From contig CAJUBP010000001.1 in assembly GCA_910584585.1 (NCBI GenBank), positions 1 to 64,000 of the forward strand: a DNA stretch of 64,000 nt, read 5' to 3'. The notes beneath the pieces are model-generated. The model was given only the letters and a program-made list of their open reading frames with translations, had not been told where the DNA came from and ran no database searches. Each line of letters opens with the position of its first letter. Within the stretch, counting starts at the first letter, position 1. The translations under genes were made by a program, and so were the position numbers. Below are positions 23,466 through 31,591 of this stretch, piece by piece. Source of the DNA: an uncultured Lachnospiraceae bacterium (GTDB taxonomy: Bacteria; Bacillota; Clostridia; Lachnospirales; Lachnospiraceae).

Positions 23466-24221
23466 ATGATACGAATCATTTTAGTGGCAGTTTTTTTGAT
23501 TTCTTTTTTGGTGCTTTCCATTCCCATTTTGTTGGCAGAACGGGTGATTAAGAAGTTTAACCCCTACGCGGCGGATATCAGCAGCCTTCGGATTGTCCAG
23601 TGGGCCTTTCGGGTGGTGCTGAAGCTGGCAGGCACAAATATTACTGTAATCGGAGAAGAGCACGTGCCCAAGGATCAGGCTGTCCTCTACATTCCCAACC
23701 ACTTAAGCTATTTTGACATTGTAATTACTTATTCCCGATGCCCCGGGCTTACCGGCTATATCGCCAAAGACACCATGCTGCGTTATCCACTGCTTTCCAA
23801 CTGGATGAAACATCTGTATTGCCTCTTTCTGGATCGGAACGATATGAAAGCGGGACTGAGAATGGTGCTCACCGGAATTGACCAGATTAAAAGGGGCATC
23901 TCCGTATGCATTTTCCCGGAAGGCACGCGGAATCCCCATCCGGAGAACGGAATGCTGCCCTTCAAGGAGGGAAGCCTGAAAATGGCAGAGAAAACCGGAT
24001 GCCCCATTATTCCCATCGCCATCACCAATACCAACAATATCTTTGAAAGCCACATGCCCTGGATCAAGAAATGCAATGTGATTGTGGAATATGGAGAACC
24101 GATTCTAATCAAAGAACTGGATAAGGAGCAGCGGAAATTCTCCGGCGCCTATACCCAGTCCAAAATTGAAGAAATGTTAGAAAAGCATAAAGCTATGATG
24201 CAGAATGAAACTTCTCTCTGA
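23466..24221 (+). CDS. plsC: 1-acyl-sn-glycerol-3-phosphate acyltransferase
   Basis: Acylates lysophosphatidic acid to phosphatidic acid in phospholipid synthesis; membrane-associated. 251 residues. One N-terminal membrane segment (IILVAVFLISFLVLSIPILL) is followed by the acyltransferase blocks: NHLSYFD at about residue 77 (the HX4D catalytic motif), LFLDRNDMKAGL, and FPEGTRNPH at about 151 (substrate binding), then GCPIIPIAI. GAGGTAGG lies upstream of the ATG. Its 3' end overlaps the murF 3' end by 29 bp tail to tail. Confidence 0.93.
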   Translation: MIRIILVAVFLISFLVLSIPILLAERVIKKFNPYAADISSLRIVQWAFRVVLKLAGTNITVIGEEHVPKDQAVLYIPNHLSYFDIVITYSRCPGLTGYIAKDTMLRYPLLSNWMKHLYCLFLDRNDMKAGLRMVLTGIDQIKRGISVCIFPEGTRNPHPENGMLPFKEGSLKMAEKTGCPIIPIAITNTNNIFESHMPWIKKCNVIVEYGEPILIKELDKEQRKFSGAYTQSKIEEMLEKHKAMMQNETSL

Positions 24222-25689
24222 TTGCCTCCACTATTTTAGGATAATCCATGAAATGAGATGCTTTCACCAGCACAGTATCTCCTTCCTGCAGATACTGTAA
24301 CAGTTGGGGAAGCATCTCATCTTTTGTCTCAAAATGAAATACTTCGCACCAGTCATTGGCGTCACAGGCGCCTTTTGCCATTTCTTTGGCCAGGGTTCCG
24401 GCGCAAAACAGCGTGTCAATCTGCTTTTCGGCTGCGTAAGCCCCCACTTCGTAGTGAAGCTGTCTCTCATTTTCCCCCAGTTCTCCCATATCGCCCAGCA
24501 CCGCCACAGTCCGGGCAAGGCCGTTGCTGAGTACATCCAGGGAGGCCCGCATAGATACGGGATTAGCATTGTAACAGTCGTCAATTAGAAGGATTCCGCC
24601 TGTTTCTATCAGGTTGGCGCGCCCGCTGATGGTTTCCGCGGATTCAATGCCCGCCTTGATTTCCTCTAATTCCAGATTCAGCGCAAGGCCTGCTGCCGCT
24701 GCCGCCATGGCATTGTAAATATTATGCTGCCCGGGAATGGGGATATGAACGGATATGTCGCCTTTTGGGGTGTGGAGCTTTACATCCATTCCTTTCAAAC
24801 CGCAATTCCTGATGTGATCCGCGTAAATGTCCTGCTGCGCTTTCACCTCAGAATCCCCGTTTCCGTATCCATTCTCCGTTCCTTTCTCAACGCCGGAATT
24901 CTCTTCCTCAGCCTGTTCTTTCCAGCTTCTTCCACGCTCCGGATTCTGACCGGCAAATCCGTAAAATACCGGCCGGATACCCTTCACTTCCGTAAGAGCG
25001 GAAAGTTTATCGTCATCTCCGTTTAAAATGATATGACCTTCCGGTTTCAGAAAATCGAAAATTTCGCTTTTTGCCTTTAGAATTCCATCCCTGTTTTTCA
25101 GATTTTCCAGATGGCAGACTCCGATATTGGTAATCACACAGAGATCCGGCCGGGCAATTTCCGCCAGCCGGTGCATTTCTCCGAAATCAGAAATTCCCAT
25201 TTCCACCACTGCAGCCTCATGTTCCTCCTGAATCCGCAGAAGCGTCAGGGGCAGGCCGATTTCGTTATTAAAATTTCCTGCGGTTTTCAGCACCCGGTAC
25301 TTTTGGGACAAAACAGACGCAATCATCTCTTTGGTGCTGGTCTTTCCCACGCTTCCGGTGATTCCCACAATAGGGATGGCAAGCTGTCTGCGGTAAAACG
25401 CCGCAATGTCTTTCAATGCCTGCAGACAGGAGTTCACCAGGATATACGGCACATCGCAATGTTCCAGTTCTTTCTCGGAAAGGACTGCCGCCGCACCCTG
25501 TTTACAGACCTGGGGGATAAAGTCATGGCCGTCCGCCCTGGCCCCCTTCACAGGGATAAACAGAAATCCTTCCTCCACCTGCCGGCTGTCTGTTACCGCG
25601 CCGCAAATTTTAGTCTGTTTCTTCTGTTCCTCTCCAAAATAAATGCCTTTGCAGGCTTCTGCAATGTGTTCCAAAGTCATATTTTTCAT
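24193..25689 (-). CDS. murF: UDP-N-acetylmuramoyl-tripeptide--D-Ala-D-Ala ligase
   Basis: Adds D-Ala-D-Ala to the UDP-MurNAc tripeptide. 498 residues, some 40 more than usual. Order: N-terminal substrate domain with VTDSRQVEEGFLFIPVKGARADGHDF, ATP P-loop GSVGKTSTKEMIASVL (about residue 113), TAGNFNNEIGLPLTLL, central domain with EMGISDFGEM and LNGDDDKL, and the C-terminal domain with LIDDCYNANPVSMRASLDVL. The extra length comes from an acidic, Gly/Glu-rich insert (about residues 245-290, including ENGYGNGDSEVK), likely a surface loop in the central domain. Starts 23 bp after the ddl stop: a ddl-murF operon, so the dipeptide-making and dipeptide-adding enzymes are co-expressed. Confidence 0.95.
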   Translation of the reverse strand: MKNMTLEHIAEACKGIYFGEEQKKQTKICGAVTDSRQVEEGFLFIPVKGARADGHDFIPQVCKQGAAAVLSEKELEHCDVPYILVNSCLQALKDIAAFYRRQLAIPIVGITGSVGKTSTKEMIASVLSQKYRVLKTAGNFNNEIGLPLTLLRIQEEHEAAVVEMGISDFGEMHRLAEIARPDLCVITNIGVCHLENLKNRDGILKAKSEIFDFLKPEGHIILNGDDDKLSALTEVKGIRPVFYGFAGQNPERGRSWKEQAEEENSGVEKGTENGYGNGDSEVKAQQDIYADHIRNCGLKGMDVKLHTPKGDISVHIPIPGQHNIYNAMAAAAAGLALNLELEEIKAGIESAETISGRANLIETGGILLIDDCYNANPVSMRASLDVLSNGLARTVAVLGDMGELGENERQLHYEVGAYAAEKQIDTLFCAGTLAKEMAKGACDANDWCEVFHFETKDEMLPQLLQYLQEGDTVLVKASHFMDYPKIVEAIREKFHSAS

Positions 25690-25712
25690 AGCTTCCTCCG
25701 CCGTTTGATACG

Positions 25713-26765
25713 TTATTCATATTTTTTCAGTGAAATCCGGATAATTTCTTCGCACAGTTTGGGAAAATCCATACCCACTGCCTGAGCTTCCTGGGGAAGC
25801 AGGCTTACCGGGGTCATGCCCGGCAGAGTATTGGCTTCCAGACAATAGATATTTTCCTGTTCATCCAGAAGGAAATCCATTCTCGCGTACGTTTCCAGTC
25901 CCAGGGTTTTCGCCACTTCCTCGGCATAATGCTGCATTTGTTCCGCAATGGAAGGAGGAAGATCCGCAGGACAGGTTTCCACTGCGCTCCCGGCGGCATA
26001 TTTATTTTTATAATCGTAAAAGCCTTCTAAAGGAGCGATTTCTATCACTGGCAGCGCCTGAAAATCCATAACGCCTACCGAAAATTCTCTTCCCTTGACG
26101 TAGCTTTCCAGAATCACTTTTTCTTCCCAGCGGAACGCCTCTTTTAACGCCTGCCGGTACTCCTTCTCGTCTCTCACAATGGACACGCCGATACTGGAAC
26201 CGCCGCAGCAGGGCTTTACCACACAGGGCAGAGTCAACCCTGTCCGGGCAAATTCCCACTGGCAGGTTTCCTTGTCCATAGCAATTCCTTTCGGCGTGGG
26301 AATATGGCTGGCCAGAAACAGCCGTTTTGACAATCCCTTATCCATGGCGATTGCGCTGCTTAAATATCCGGTTCCGGTATATTGAATTCCGTATAAATCA
26401 AACGCCGCCTGAATCCTGCCGTCTTCTCCGTTTTCGCCGTGAAGGGCCATAAACACAATGTCCGCCATCCGGCACAATTCAATGACATTGGGGCCGAATA
26501 AGCACTTGCTCTGATCTTTCCTGCTCTTTCTCACGGCCTCTAAATCCGGCGCTTCTTTTGAGATTCCGGTTACCGCTGCGCTGACCTGTTCAGAACGCTC
26601 AAAAATTCCGGTTAAATCCTCCGGCTTGTCGCTGTAACCCATAAATACATCCAGTAAAATTACCTGATGTCCCCTGCTTCTCAGAGCGTCCGCCACATTT
26701 TTTCCTGTGACAAATGATACATCGCGTTCCGTGCTTAAACCGCCCGCCAACACTATGATATTCAT
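25713..26765 (-). CDS. ddl: D-alanine--D-alanine ligase
   Basis: ATP-grasp enzyme forming D-Ala-D-Ala for peptidoglycan. 350 residues. Landmarks: VLAGGLSTERDVSFVTGKNV at the start, VFMALHGENGEDGRIQ, YTGTGYLSSAIAMDK, PCCGGSSIGVSIV (ATP loop), and the metal/substrate end LEANTLPGMTPVSLLPQEAQAVG. The conserved Tyr region of D-Ala-D-Ala ligases (not the His of VanA-type lactate ligases) cannot be judged with full certainty by eye, but nothing suggests a resistance ligase. AGGAGG precedes the ATG. First gene of the operon with murF. Confidence 0.94.
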   Translation of the reverse strand: MNIIVLAGGLSTERDVSFVTGKNVADALRSRGHQVILLDVFMGYSDKPEDLTGIFERSEQVSAAVTGISKEAPDLEAVRKSRKDQSKCLFGPNVIELCRMADIVFMALHGENGEDGRIQAAFDLYGIQYTGTGYLSSAIAMDKGLSKRLFLASHIPTPKGIAMDKETCQWEFARTGLTLPCVVKPCCGGSSIGVSIVRDEKEYRQALKEAFRWEEKVILESYVKGREFSVGVMDFQALPVIEIAPLEGFYDYKNKYAAGSAVETCPADLPPSIAEQMQHYAEEVAKTLGLETYARMDFLLDEQENIYCLEANTLPGMTPVSLLPQEAQAVGMDFPKLCEEIIRISLKKYE

Positions 26766-26938
26766 ATTGAGAATCCTCCTTGTGTTTTTATACTCGATAG
26801 CATACTGATTGCCAAATAATTTGGCTCACGGGTATATCTCCTGCCGATATCTTATACTATATTATTCCCACTGGCAAGAACCTCCACTTAATTCGGCACT
26901 TTTTTCCAGGGAGAAAGCACTTTTTCCTTTAATCCGCT

Positions 26939-27094
26939 GCATAGCGCAAAAGAACTGTCTCAGATTCTGGCGTATCCTTTGCATAGCGCAAAAAGAACTG
27001 CCGCAGATTCTGGCGTATCCTTTGCATAGCGCAAAAAGAACTGTCTCAGATCCTGGTGTATCCTCTGTATAGCGCAAAAAGAACTGCCGCAAAA
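26939..27094. repeat. Intergenic tandem repeat, 3.6 units of 43 bp
   Basis: GCATAGCGCAAAAAGAACTG followed by (CCG/TCT)CAGATTCTGGCGTATCCT starts at 26939, 26981, 27024 and 27067. CCG and TCT variants alternate, so the underlying unit may be 86 bp. It fills most of the 463-bp gap between hpf and ddl. No spacers, so not a CRISPR. The rest of the gap shows nothing. Confidence 0.85.
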
Positions 27095-27229
27095 TCCTCA
27101 GGAGCGCTCCCTTGCCTTTGCAGCAGTTCTCTGCTTTTTCTACAGTCCCTTACTTTGACACGCGTCAGAATTCCGGTTCAGTCAGGCCGTATGTATTTCC
27201 ATGGACGGAAGCGCCATGGCAATGCCTTG

Positions 27230-27757
27230 TCAGAATTCCGGTTCAATCAGTCCGTATGTATTTCCCTTTCTCTTATATACTACGTTCACTTCCTCTGTTT
27301 CCGCATTCTGGAACACAAAGAAATTATGTCCCAGCAATTCCATCTGAATGCAGGCGTCTTCCGGATACATGGGCTTCATGCCGAACCGTTTGGTGCGGAT
27401 AATCTTGATTTCCTCGTCGTCCTCTACCTCTTTCTCAATAAACTCCTGCTGGAAATTGCCTGCCGCCTGCTGCTGATCCACGATCTTATTCTTATACTTC
27501 TTTAGCTGTCTCTCGATAACCTCTTCCACTAAATCTATGGAAACATACATATCATTGCTGACCTGCTCAGAACGGATAATATTTCCTTTTACCGGAATGG
27601 TAACCTCAATCTTCTGGCGTTCCTTTTCTACGCTCAAGGTTACAACAATATCTGTCTGAGGGGTAAAGTACCGCTCCAGCTTGGACAGCTTGTCCTCTAC
27701 CGCTGTTCTCAATCCATCTGTGATATCAATATTTTTGCCGCTGATTGTAATACGCAT
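27230..27757 (-). CDS. hpf: Ribosome hibernation promoting factor, long form
   Basis: Binds the 30S decoding region and dimerises ribosomes in stationary phase. About 175 residues, the long form: N-terminal HPF/YfiA domain (MRITISGKNIDITDGLRTAVEDKLSKLERYF to YVSIDLVEEVIERQLKKYKNK), a linker, and the C-terminal dimerisation domain (IIRTKRFGMKPMYPEDACIQMELLGHNFFVFQNAETEEVNVVYKRKGNTYGLIEP). ATG 27757 follows AAAGGGG by 9 nt; the frame begins three codons earlier at a TTG without proper spacing. A consensus promoter lies at 27916-27944. Confidence 0.95.
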   Translation of the reverse strand: MRITISGKNIDITDGLRTAVEDKLSKLERYFTPQTDIVVTLSVEKERQKIEVTIPVKGNIIRSEQVSNDMYVSIDLVEEVIERQLKKYKNKIVDQQQAAGNFQQEFIEKEVEDDEEIKIIRTKRFGMKPMYPEDACIQMELLGHNFFVFQNAETEEVNVVYKRKGNTYGLIEPEF

Positions 27758-27915
27758 GGCGTCCAACCCCTTTTCTGCTTATTTTGCTATACCCATGAGA
27801 CGAATGATCTGCCGGAAAAGTTCTTCTCTTTCCATAAAGAACCGAAAATTATCTGACAAATAAACATGCTCCTGAGTATCCTTGAGAAAGTCTCCGAACC
27901 TTCTCTGTGGTACAC

Positions 27916-27944
27916 ATTATACCACACCCCTGTTCCGAATACAA
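27916..27944 (-). promoter_or_regulatory. hpf promoter
   Basis: Minus strand TTGTAT (27939-27944), 17-nt spacer, TATAAT (27916-27921), giving a leader of about 150 nt. Confidence 0.7.
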
Positions 27945-28063
27945 CAAATCTCCGGGAATTCTTGACACTTTCCCGAATTCATGGTAATAGATCATATTAA
28001 CATATTTGATTCTTTGCAGTTCCTAAGAGAGCATATAAAATATAGAAAGGGATGCTTCTTATT

Positions 28064-28798
28064 ATGAAATCAAAAGTTGCTTTTATTACCGGGGCCTCCC
28101 GGGGAATTGGCCGGGCAATCGCCGAAGAGTTTGCCGGGGCCGGTTACTGCCTTGCCCTGAACTGCCGCACCTTGGGCCAAGAACTTAACAGCCTTGCCGA
28201 TGAGCTTCACCGTACCTTTCATGTTCCCTGCCTGCCGCTGATCGGGGATGTCAGCGACGAGGCTTTCGTAAAAGGGGCGTTTGAAACGATAGGGCAGGAG
28301 CTTGGAAAAACGGATATCCTGGTAAATAACGCGGGGATTTCCCATATCGGCCTGCTGACTGACATGACTATGGAAGAGTGGAACCGGGTAATTCAGGTAA
28401 ACCTTACCTCTCTGTTCTGCTGCTGCAAATACGCCGTTCCTCCCATGGTTCAGGAACAGTCCGGCTCCATTTTAAATATTTCCTCTGTATGGGGAGCGGC
28501 GGGGGCTTCCTGCGAAGTGGCTTATTCCGCTTCGAAAGGAGGAGTGAATTCTTTCACAAAGGCTCTGGCAAAAGAGCTTGCCCCCAGCGGCATTGCCGTC
28601 AACGCCATTGCCTGCGGCGTCATTGACACCGATATGAACCACTGTTTCAGCCAAGAGGAACGCAGGCAGCTTGCTGATGAAATCCCGGCCGGAAGGTTCG
28701 GACTGCCAAAAGAAGCGGCCAGGCTGGCCTTATCCGTGGTGAATTCTCCTTCCTATATGACCGGCCAGATTATCACTCTGGACGGCGGATGGCAATAA
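28064..28798 (+). CDS. SDR-family oxidoreductase, FabG-like
   Basis: Classical short-chain dehydrogenase/reductase of about 244 residues. Rossmann motif VAFITGASRGIGRAIAEEFAGAG at the N-terminus (TGxxxGIG), NNAGIS, catalytic Ser in ILNISSVWG, YSASKGGVNSFTKALAKEL with the YxxxK pair, and a C-terminal MTGQIITLDGGWQ. It resembles 3-oxoacyl-ACP reductase, but no fatty-acid cluster surrounds it, so its substrate is open. The start at 28064 fits the usual family N-terminus (MKSKVAFITG); the ATG at 28052 is directly against AAAGGG. Followed by a 22-bp palindrome that may end transcription. Confidence 0.88.
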   Translation: MKSKVAFITGASRGIGRAIAEEFAGAGYCLALNCRTLGQELNSLADELHRTFHVPCLPLIGDVSDEAFVKGAFETIGQELGKTDILVNNAGISHIGLLTDMTMEEWNRVIQVNLTSLFCCCKYAVPPMVQEQSGSILNISSVWGAAGASCEVAYSASKGGVNSFTKALAKELAPSGIAVNAIACGVIDTDMNHCFSQEERRQLADEIPAGRFGLPKEAARLALSVVNSPSYMTGQIITLDGGWQ

Positions 28799-28820
28799 GC
28801 GATTCACATTTGTGAATCGC
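28799..28820 (+). terminator. Palindrome after the SDR gene
   Basis: GCGATTCACA-TT-TGTGAATCGC, 10-bp perfect arms directly after the stop codon, followed by a second small hairpin ATTCG/CGAAT but no long T-run. Confidence 0.5.
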
Positions 28821-28929
28821 ATTCGCATTTCGAATAATTCCATTATTTTCCAGAAATTTTTTCGTAAAATATTTCTATCGCAACACCGTTTTACAAAAGA
28901 GTACTATTTTACAAAAGAGGAACATTTTT

Positions 28930-29283
28930 ATGGAATTATCCAGAAGACTGGAAAATTTATTAGAGGAGCACAATCTCACTCAGAGGCAACTATCAACTGA
29001 GCTTCATATTGCGCCATCCACCTTGAACGGATATCTCAGAAGAAACAGGGAACCGGACTTTGCAACACTGATTAAACTGGCCAAATATTTTAAAGTATCC
29101 ACAGATTACCTTTTAGGCGTCACGGAAATCCGGCGCCCTTATCCTTCAGGTGAATTCTATGATGACAAAGAAGAAGATTTACTCTACACTTATCGGACAC
29201 TTGGTCCTCAGGAACAAATCTACCTGATCAAACAGGCACATATCTATTGTCATCAAGACCTGGACCTTCCACAGAAAAAATAA
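28930..29283 (+). CDS. XRE-family regulator, paralogue 1
   Basis: A 117-residue protein with an N-terminal Cro/C1 helix-turn-helix (RLENLLEEHNLTQRQLSTELHIAPSTLNGYLRRNREPDFATLIKLAKYFKVSTDYLLG) and a variable acidic C-terminal half (EEDLLYTYRTLGPQEQIYL). About two thirds identical by eye in the DNA-binding half to the next gene, the product of a tandem duplication. GAGG precedes the ATG at suitable distance. It shares no other domain; target unknown. Confidence 0.87.
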   Translation: MELSRRLENLLEEHNLTQRQLSTELHIAPSTLNGYLRRNREPDFATLIKLAKYFKVSTDYLLGVTEIRRPYPSGEFYDDKEEDLLYTYRTLGPQEQIYLIKQAHIYCHQDLDLPQKK

Positions 29284-29414
29284 ACAGGATTTATTTGCGC
29301 ATTCTTGATTCTCATTACGCGGAACAAGATCCTCATTACGAGAATTTCTTTTTTCAAACCTGTATCTTCTATTAAGATAAAGATACCTGAATTTATCGAA
29401 ACGGAGGTGCCCTG

Positions 29415-29771
29415 ATGGATTTCTATATCCGGCTGGAAAATCTGCTTGAAGAAAGAAATTTAACCCAGAAGCAATTATCCCTGGATCTTCATATCGCATC
29501 ATCCACTTTAAATGGATATGTCAACAATAACCGGGAACCGGACTTTGCAACTTTAATCCGCTTTGCCAAATACTTTGACGTAACCACGGATTATCTTCTG
29601 GGGCTCAGCAATGAGAAAAAACCTTCTCCTTCTGCCTTAAATCCTATCGAAGGAGCTCTGATACATCTCTACCGCACTCTGCCCGCAGAACGGCAGGAGC
29701 TGATTGTGGAACAGGCCAGATTCTATCAAAGCCTTGAGATGAAACACCAGAAAAATAAACGGCGGGATTAA
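29415..29771 (+). CDS. XRE-family regulator, paralogue 2
   Basis: A 118-residue paralogue of the preceding gene: RLENLLEERNLTQKQLSLDLHIASSTLNGYVNNNREPDFATLIRFAKYFDVTTDYLLGLS, then a C-terminal half (EGALIHLYRTLPAERQELIVEQARFY) that is alignable but more diverged. GGAGG lies 7 nt before the ATG. The recognition-helix residues differ little (IAPSTLNGYLRRN versus IASSTLNGYVNNN), suggesting overlapping operators. The 131-bp gap between them has no obvious terminator. Confidence 0.87.
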   Translation: MDFYIRLENLLEERNLTQKQLSLDLHIASSTLNGYVNNNREPDFATLIRFAKYFDVTTDYLLGLSNEKKPSPSALNPIEGALIHLYRTLPAERQELIVEQARFYQSLEMKHQKNKRRD

Positions 29772-29851
29772 AAATTAATGCTGCGTCTGGCAAAGTTCCG
29801 TTCCGTCGTGTATAATAAAAGGCAATATCGGATACACAAAGGAGTATGATT

Positions 29852-30418
29852 ATGAGAAAAGAATACCGTGAAGCCATTGAAGATTCTCCTGTCATTGCTG
29901 CTGTAAACAGCTTTGAGAGTTTAGAATGCGCCCTGACCTGTGAAAGCCGTATTATCTTTATTCTGTTCGGCGATATCTGCAATATTCCTGATATTGTCGC
30001 TAAAATCAAACAGGCCGGCAAACTGGCCGTAGTGCATCTTGATCTGATTACCGGACTGGCTCCGAAAGAAATTGCCGTAGACTATATCAAACAGCGCACA
30101 GACGCGGACGGTATTATTTCCACCAAACCTGCGCTGATCAAATACGCCGCGAAACTGTCTTTGTTCACTGTGCTCCGCTTTTTTGTGATTGATTCACTTG
30201 CGCTTTCCAACATCGAAAAGCAGCTTCAGAATGTAAAGCCTGACGTGATTGAGGTTCTGCCGGCGCTGATGCCGAGAGTCCTAAAGCGCATCTGCAGCAT
30301 GAATCACATTCCTGTGATCACCGGGGGATTGATTTCTGAGAAAGAGGATGTCATTTCCATGCTTTCCGCAGGCGCAGCCTGTGTATCTTCCACCAGCCAG
30401 AATGTCTGGTTTCTATAA
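29852..30418 (+). CDS. glpP: GlpP-like glycerol-3-phosphate responsive antiterminator
   Basis: About 188 residues, a TIM-barrel-like RNA-binding protein that in Bacillus binds glp leader mRNA with glycerol-3-phosphate and prevents termination. Typical stretches: SPVIAAVNSFESLECAL, IIFILFGDICNIPDIV, VHLDLITGLAPKEIAVDYIK, DGIISTKPALIKYA, FFVIDSLALSN, DVIEVLPALMPRVLKRI, PVITGGLISEKEDV. The Met at 29852 is 7 nt after GGAG; the ATG at 29846 is too close. No glpF, glpK or glpD is in the window, so its targets are elsewhere. The CsoR-like gene starts 20 bp later and may be co-transcribed. Confidence 0.9.
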   Translation: MRKEYREAIEDSPVIAAVNSFESLECALTCESRIIFILFGDICNIPDIVAKIKQAGKLAVVHLDLITGLAPKEIAVDYIKQRTDADGIISTKPALIKYAAKLSLFTVLRFFVIDSLALSNIEKQLQNVKPDVIEVLPALMPRVLKRICSMNHIPVITGGLISEKEDVISMLSAGAACVSSTSQNVWFL

Positions 30419-30438
30419 GAGAAGGAGGTTTTACAGAC

Positions 30439-30954
30439 TTGCATAACGATTATACAGAGTTTGACGTCTTGGAACAGCATGCCGCAGAACTTGACGCTTT
30501 GAAACAGCATGCTGCAGAACTTGACGCCTCGGAACAGCATGCCGCAGAACTTGACGCCTTGGAACAGCATACCGCAGAGCTTGACGCCTCGGAACAGCAC
30601 GCTGCAGAATCTAATGCCCCGGAGCCTCATTCTCATGCGCAAAATGCCTCGGAGCCTCATTCTCATGCGCACAATTCCGGCCCTCATTCTCACAGCCACA
30701 CACAGACTCAGGCTGTGCTGAACCGCATGGCGCGGGCCATCGGCCACATGGAAGCCGTGAAACGGATGGTGGAAGACGGCAGAGACTGCAGTGAAGTTCT
30801 GATTCAGATTGCCGCTGTCCGCTCCGCCATCAATAATATTGGAAAAATCATTTTGGAAGATCACATCTCCCACTGCATTGTGGACGCAGTGGAGCATGGA
30901 GATCAACAGGCATTGGAAGATCTGAAAACCGCCATTGAGAAGTTTATAAAATAG
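30439..30954 (+). CDS. CsoR/RcnR-family metal-sensing repressor with repetitive His-rich N-terminus
   Basis: The C-terminal 85 residues are a CsoR-type all-helical repressor: VLNRMARAIGHMEAVKRMVEDGRDCSEVLIQIAAVRSAINNIGKIIL, then EDHISHCIVDAV. The metal-ligand pattern (Cys in RDCSEV, His and Cys in HISHC) is that of Cu(I)-type sensors. The N-terminal 85 residues are exceptional: five 10-residue repeats of the form SEQHAAELDA, then two PEPHSHAQNA/SEPHSHAHNS units and a PHSHSHTQTQ end, giving about 15 histidines. Start is TTG 30439, 10 nt after AAGGAGG; no ATG lies before the core domain. The tail may buffer or pre-concentrate metal (inference). No copper ATPase or chaperone gene lies nearby. 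Confidence 0.85.
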   Translation: MHNDYTEFDVLEQHAAELDALKQHAAELDASEQHAAELDALEQHTAELDASEQHAAESNAPEPHSHAQNASEPHSHAHNSGPHSHSHTQTQAVLNRMARAIGHMEAVKRMVEDGRDCSEVLIQIAAVRSAINNIGKIILEDHISHCIVDAVEHGDQQALEDLKTAIEKFIK

Positions 30955-30998
30955 CCTTAGAGCGTTTCCTATTGAGATGCGGAGGTCAAGGCAGGATG

Positions 30999-31038
30999 GC
31001 CCTTTGCCACACAAACCAGGCAGCGTTCCGGCAAACTA
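30999..31038. repeat. MITE family B fragment
   Basis: CCTTTGCCACACAAACCAGG followed by CAGCGTTCCGGCAAACTA matches one interior end of the 166-bp element at 51010-51179. It lies between the convergent csoR-like and greA genes and covers the greA stop codon. Confidence 0.6.
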
Positions 31039-31539
31039 AAAACCCCGGATGGCGTCATTTTCATCTTCCGGCGTATTCTCAATTTTTCGGATTACAACAT
31101 AGTAGCTGTAATCGTCGCTGACCTTAATCTGTACTCTGTCTCCCGCTTTATGTCCCAGGATTGCTTTTCCGATGGGGGACTCCGTACTGATTAAGTTTTT
31201 CATGGAATTCCCCCGGATGGAAGTCACAAGCCGGAAAACCTGCTCTTCTTCATCCTCTTCAAAATATATGGTAACCGTATTGTTAATCCCCACTTCATCC
31301 TCCTTAGAGACATCCGACACGATCACCGCTGTTTTCAGCATCCGTTCCAGATAGCGGATTCTGCTTTCATTCTTATTCTTGTCTTTTTTGGCGGCGTGAT
31401 ATTCGAAATTTTCGCTTAAATCCCCGTGAGCCCGGGCTTCTTTTACCGCCTCAATGGCCTCTTTCCGAACCACCAGCTTCCGGTATTCAATTTCTTCCTC
31501 TATTTTCTTTACATCACTTCTGGTTAATTGTTCCCGCAT
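31036..31539 (-). CDS. greA: GreA/GreB-family transcription elongation factor
   Basis: Rescues backtracked RNA polymerase by stimulating transcript cleavage. 167 residues: N-terminal coiled-coil hairpin with the acidic tip region ARAHGDLSENFEYHAAKKDKNKNESRIRYLERML, then the FKBP-like C-terminal domain (VGINNTVTIYFEEDEEEQVFRLV, SPIGKAILGHKAGDRVQIKV). It deviates from housekeeping GreA (SENFEYH and KKDKNKNES instead of SENAEY and KEAQ), so it may be the second, GreA-like paralogue common in Lachnospiraceae. GGAGG 7 nt upstream. Confidence 0.9.
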   Translation of the reverse strand: MREQLTRSDVKKIEEEIEYRKLVVRKEAIEAVKEARAHGDLSENFEYHAAKKDKNKNESRIRYLERMLKTAVIVSDVSKEDEVGINNTVTIYFEEDEEEQVFRLVTSIRGNSMKNLISTESPIGKAILGHKAGDRVQIKVSDDYSYYVVIRKIENTPEDENDAIRGF

Positions 31540-31591
31540 TTGCTTTCCTCCCTATCGTCTTCTGCTGCAGCGGCATGTAAACAGCGCACGG

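Noticed and set aside
26939..27094. CRISPR array
   Set aside because: The units abut each other at 42-43 bp with no unique spacers, and no cas gene is in the window.
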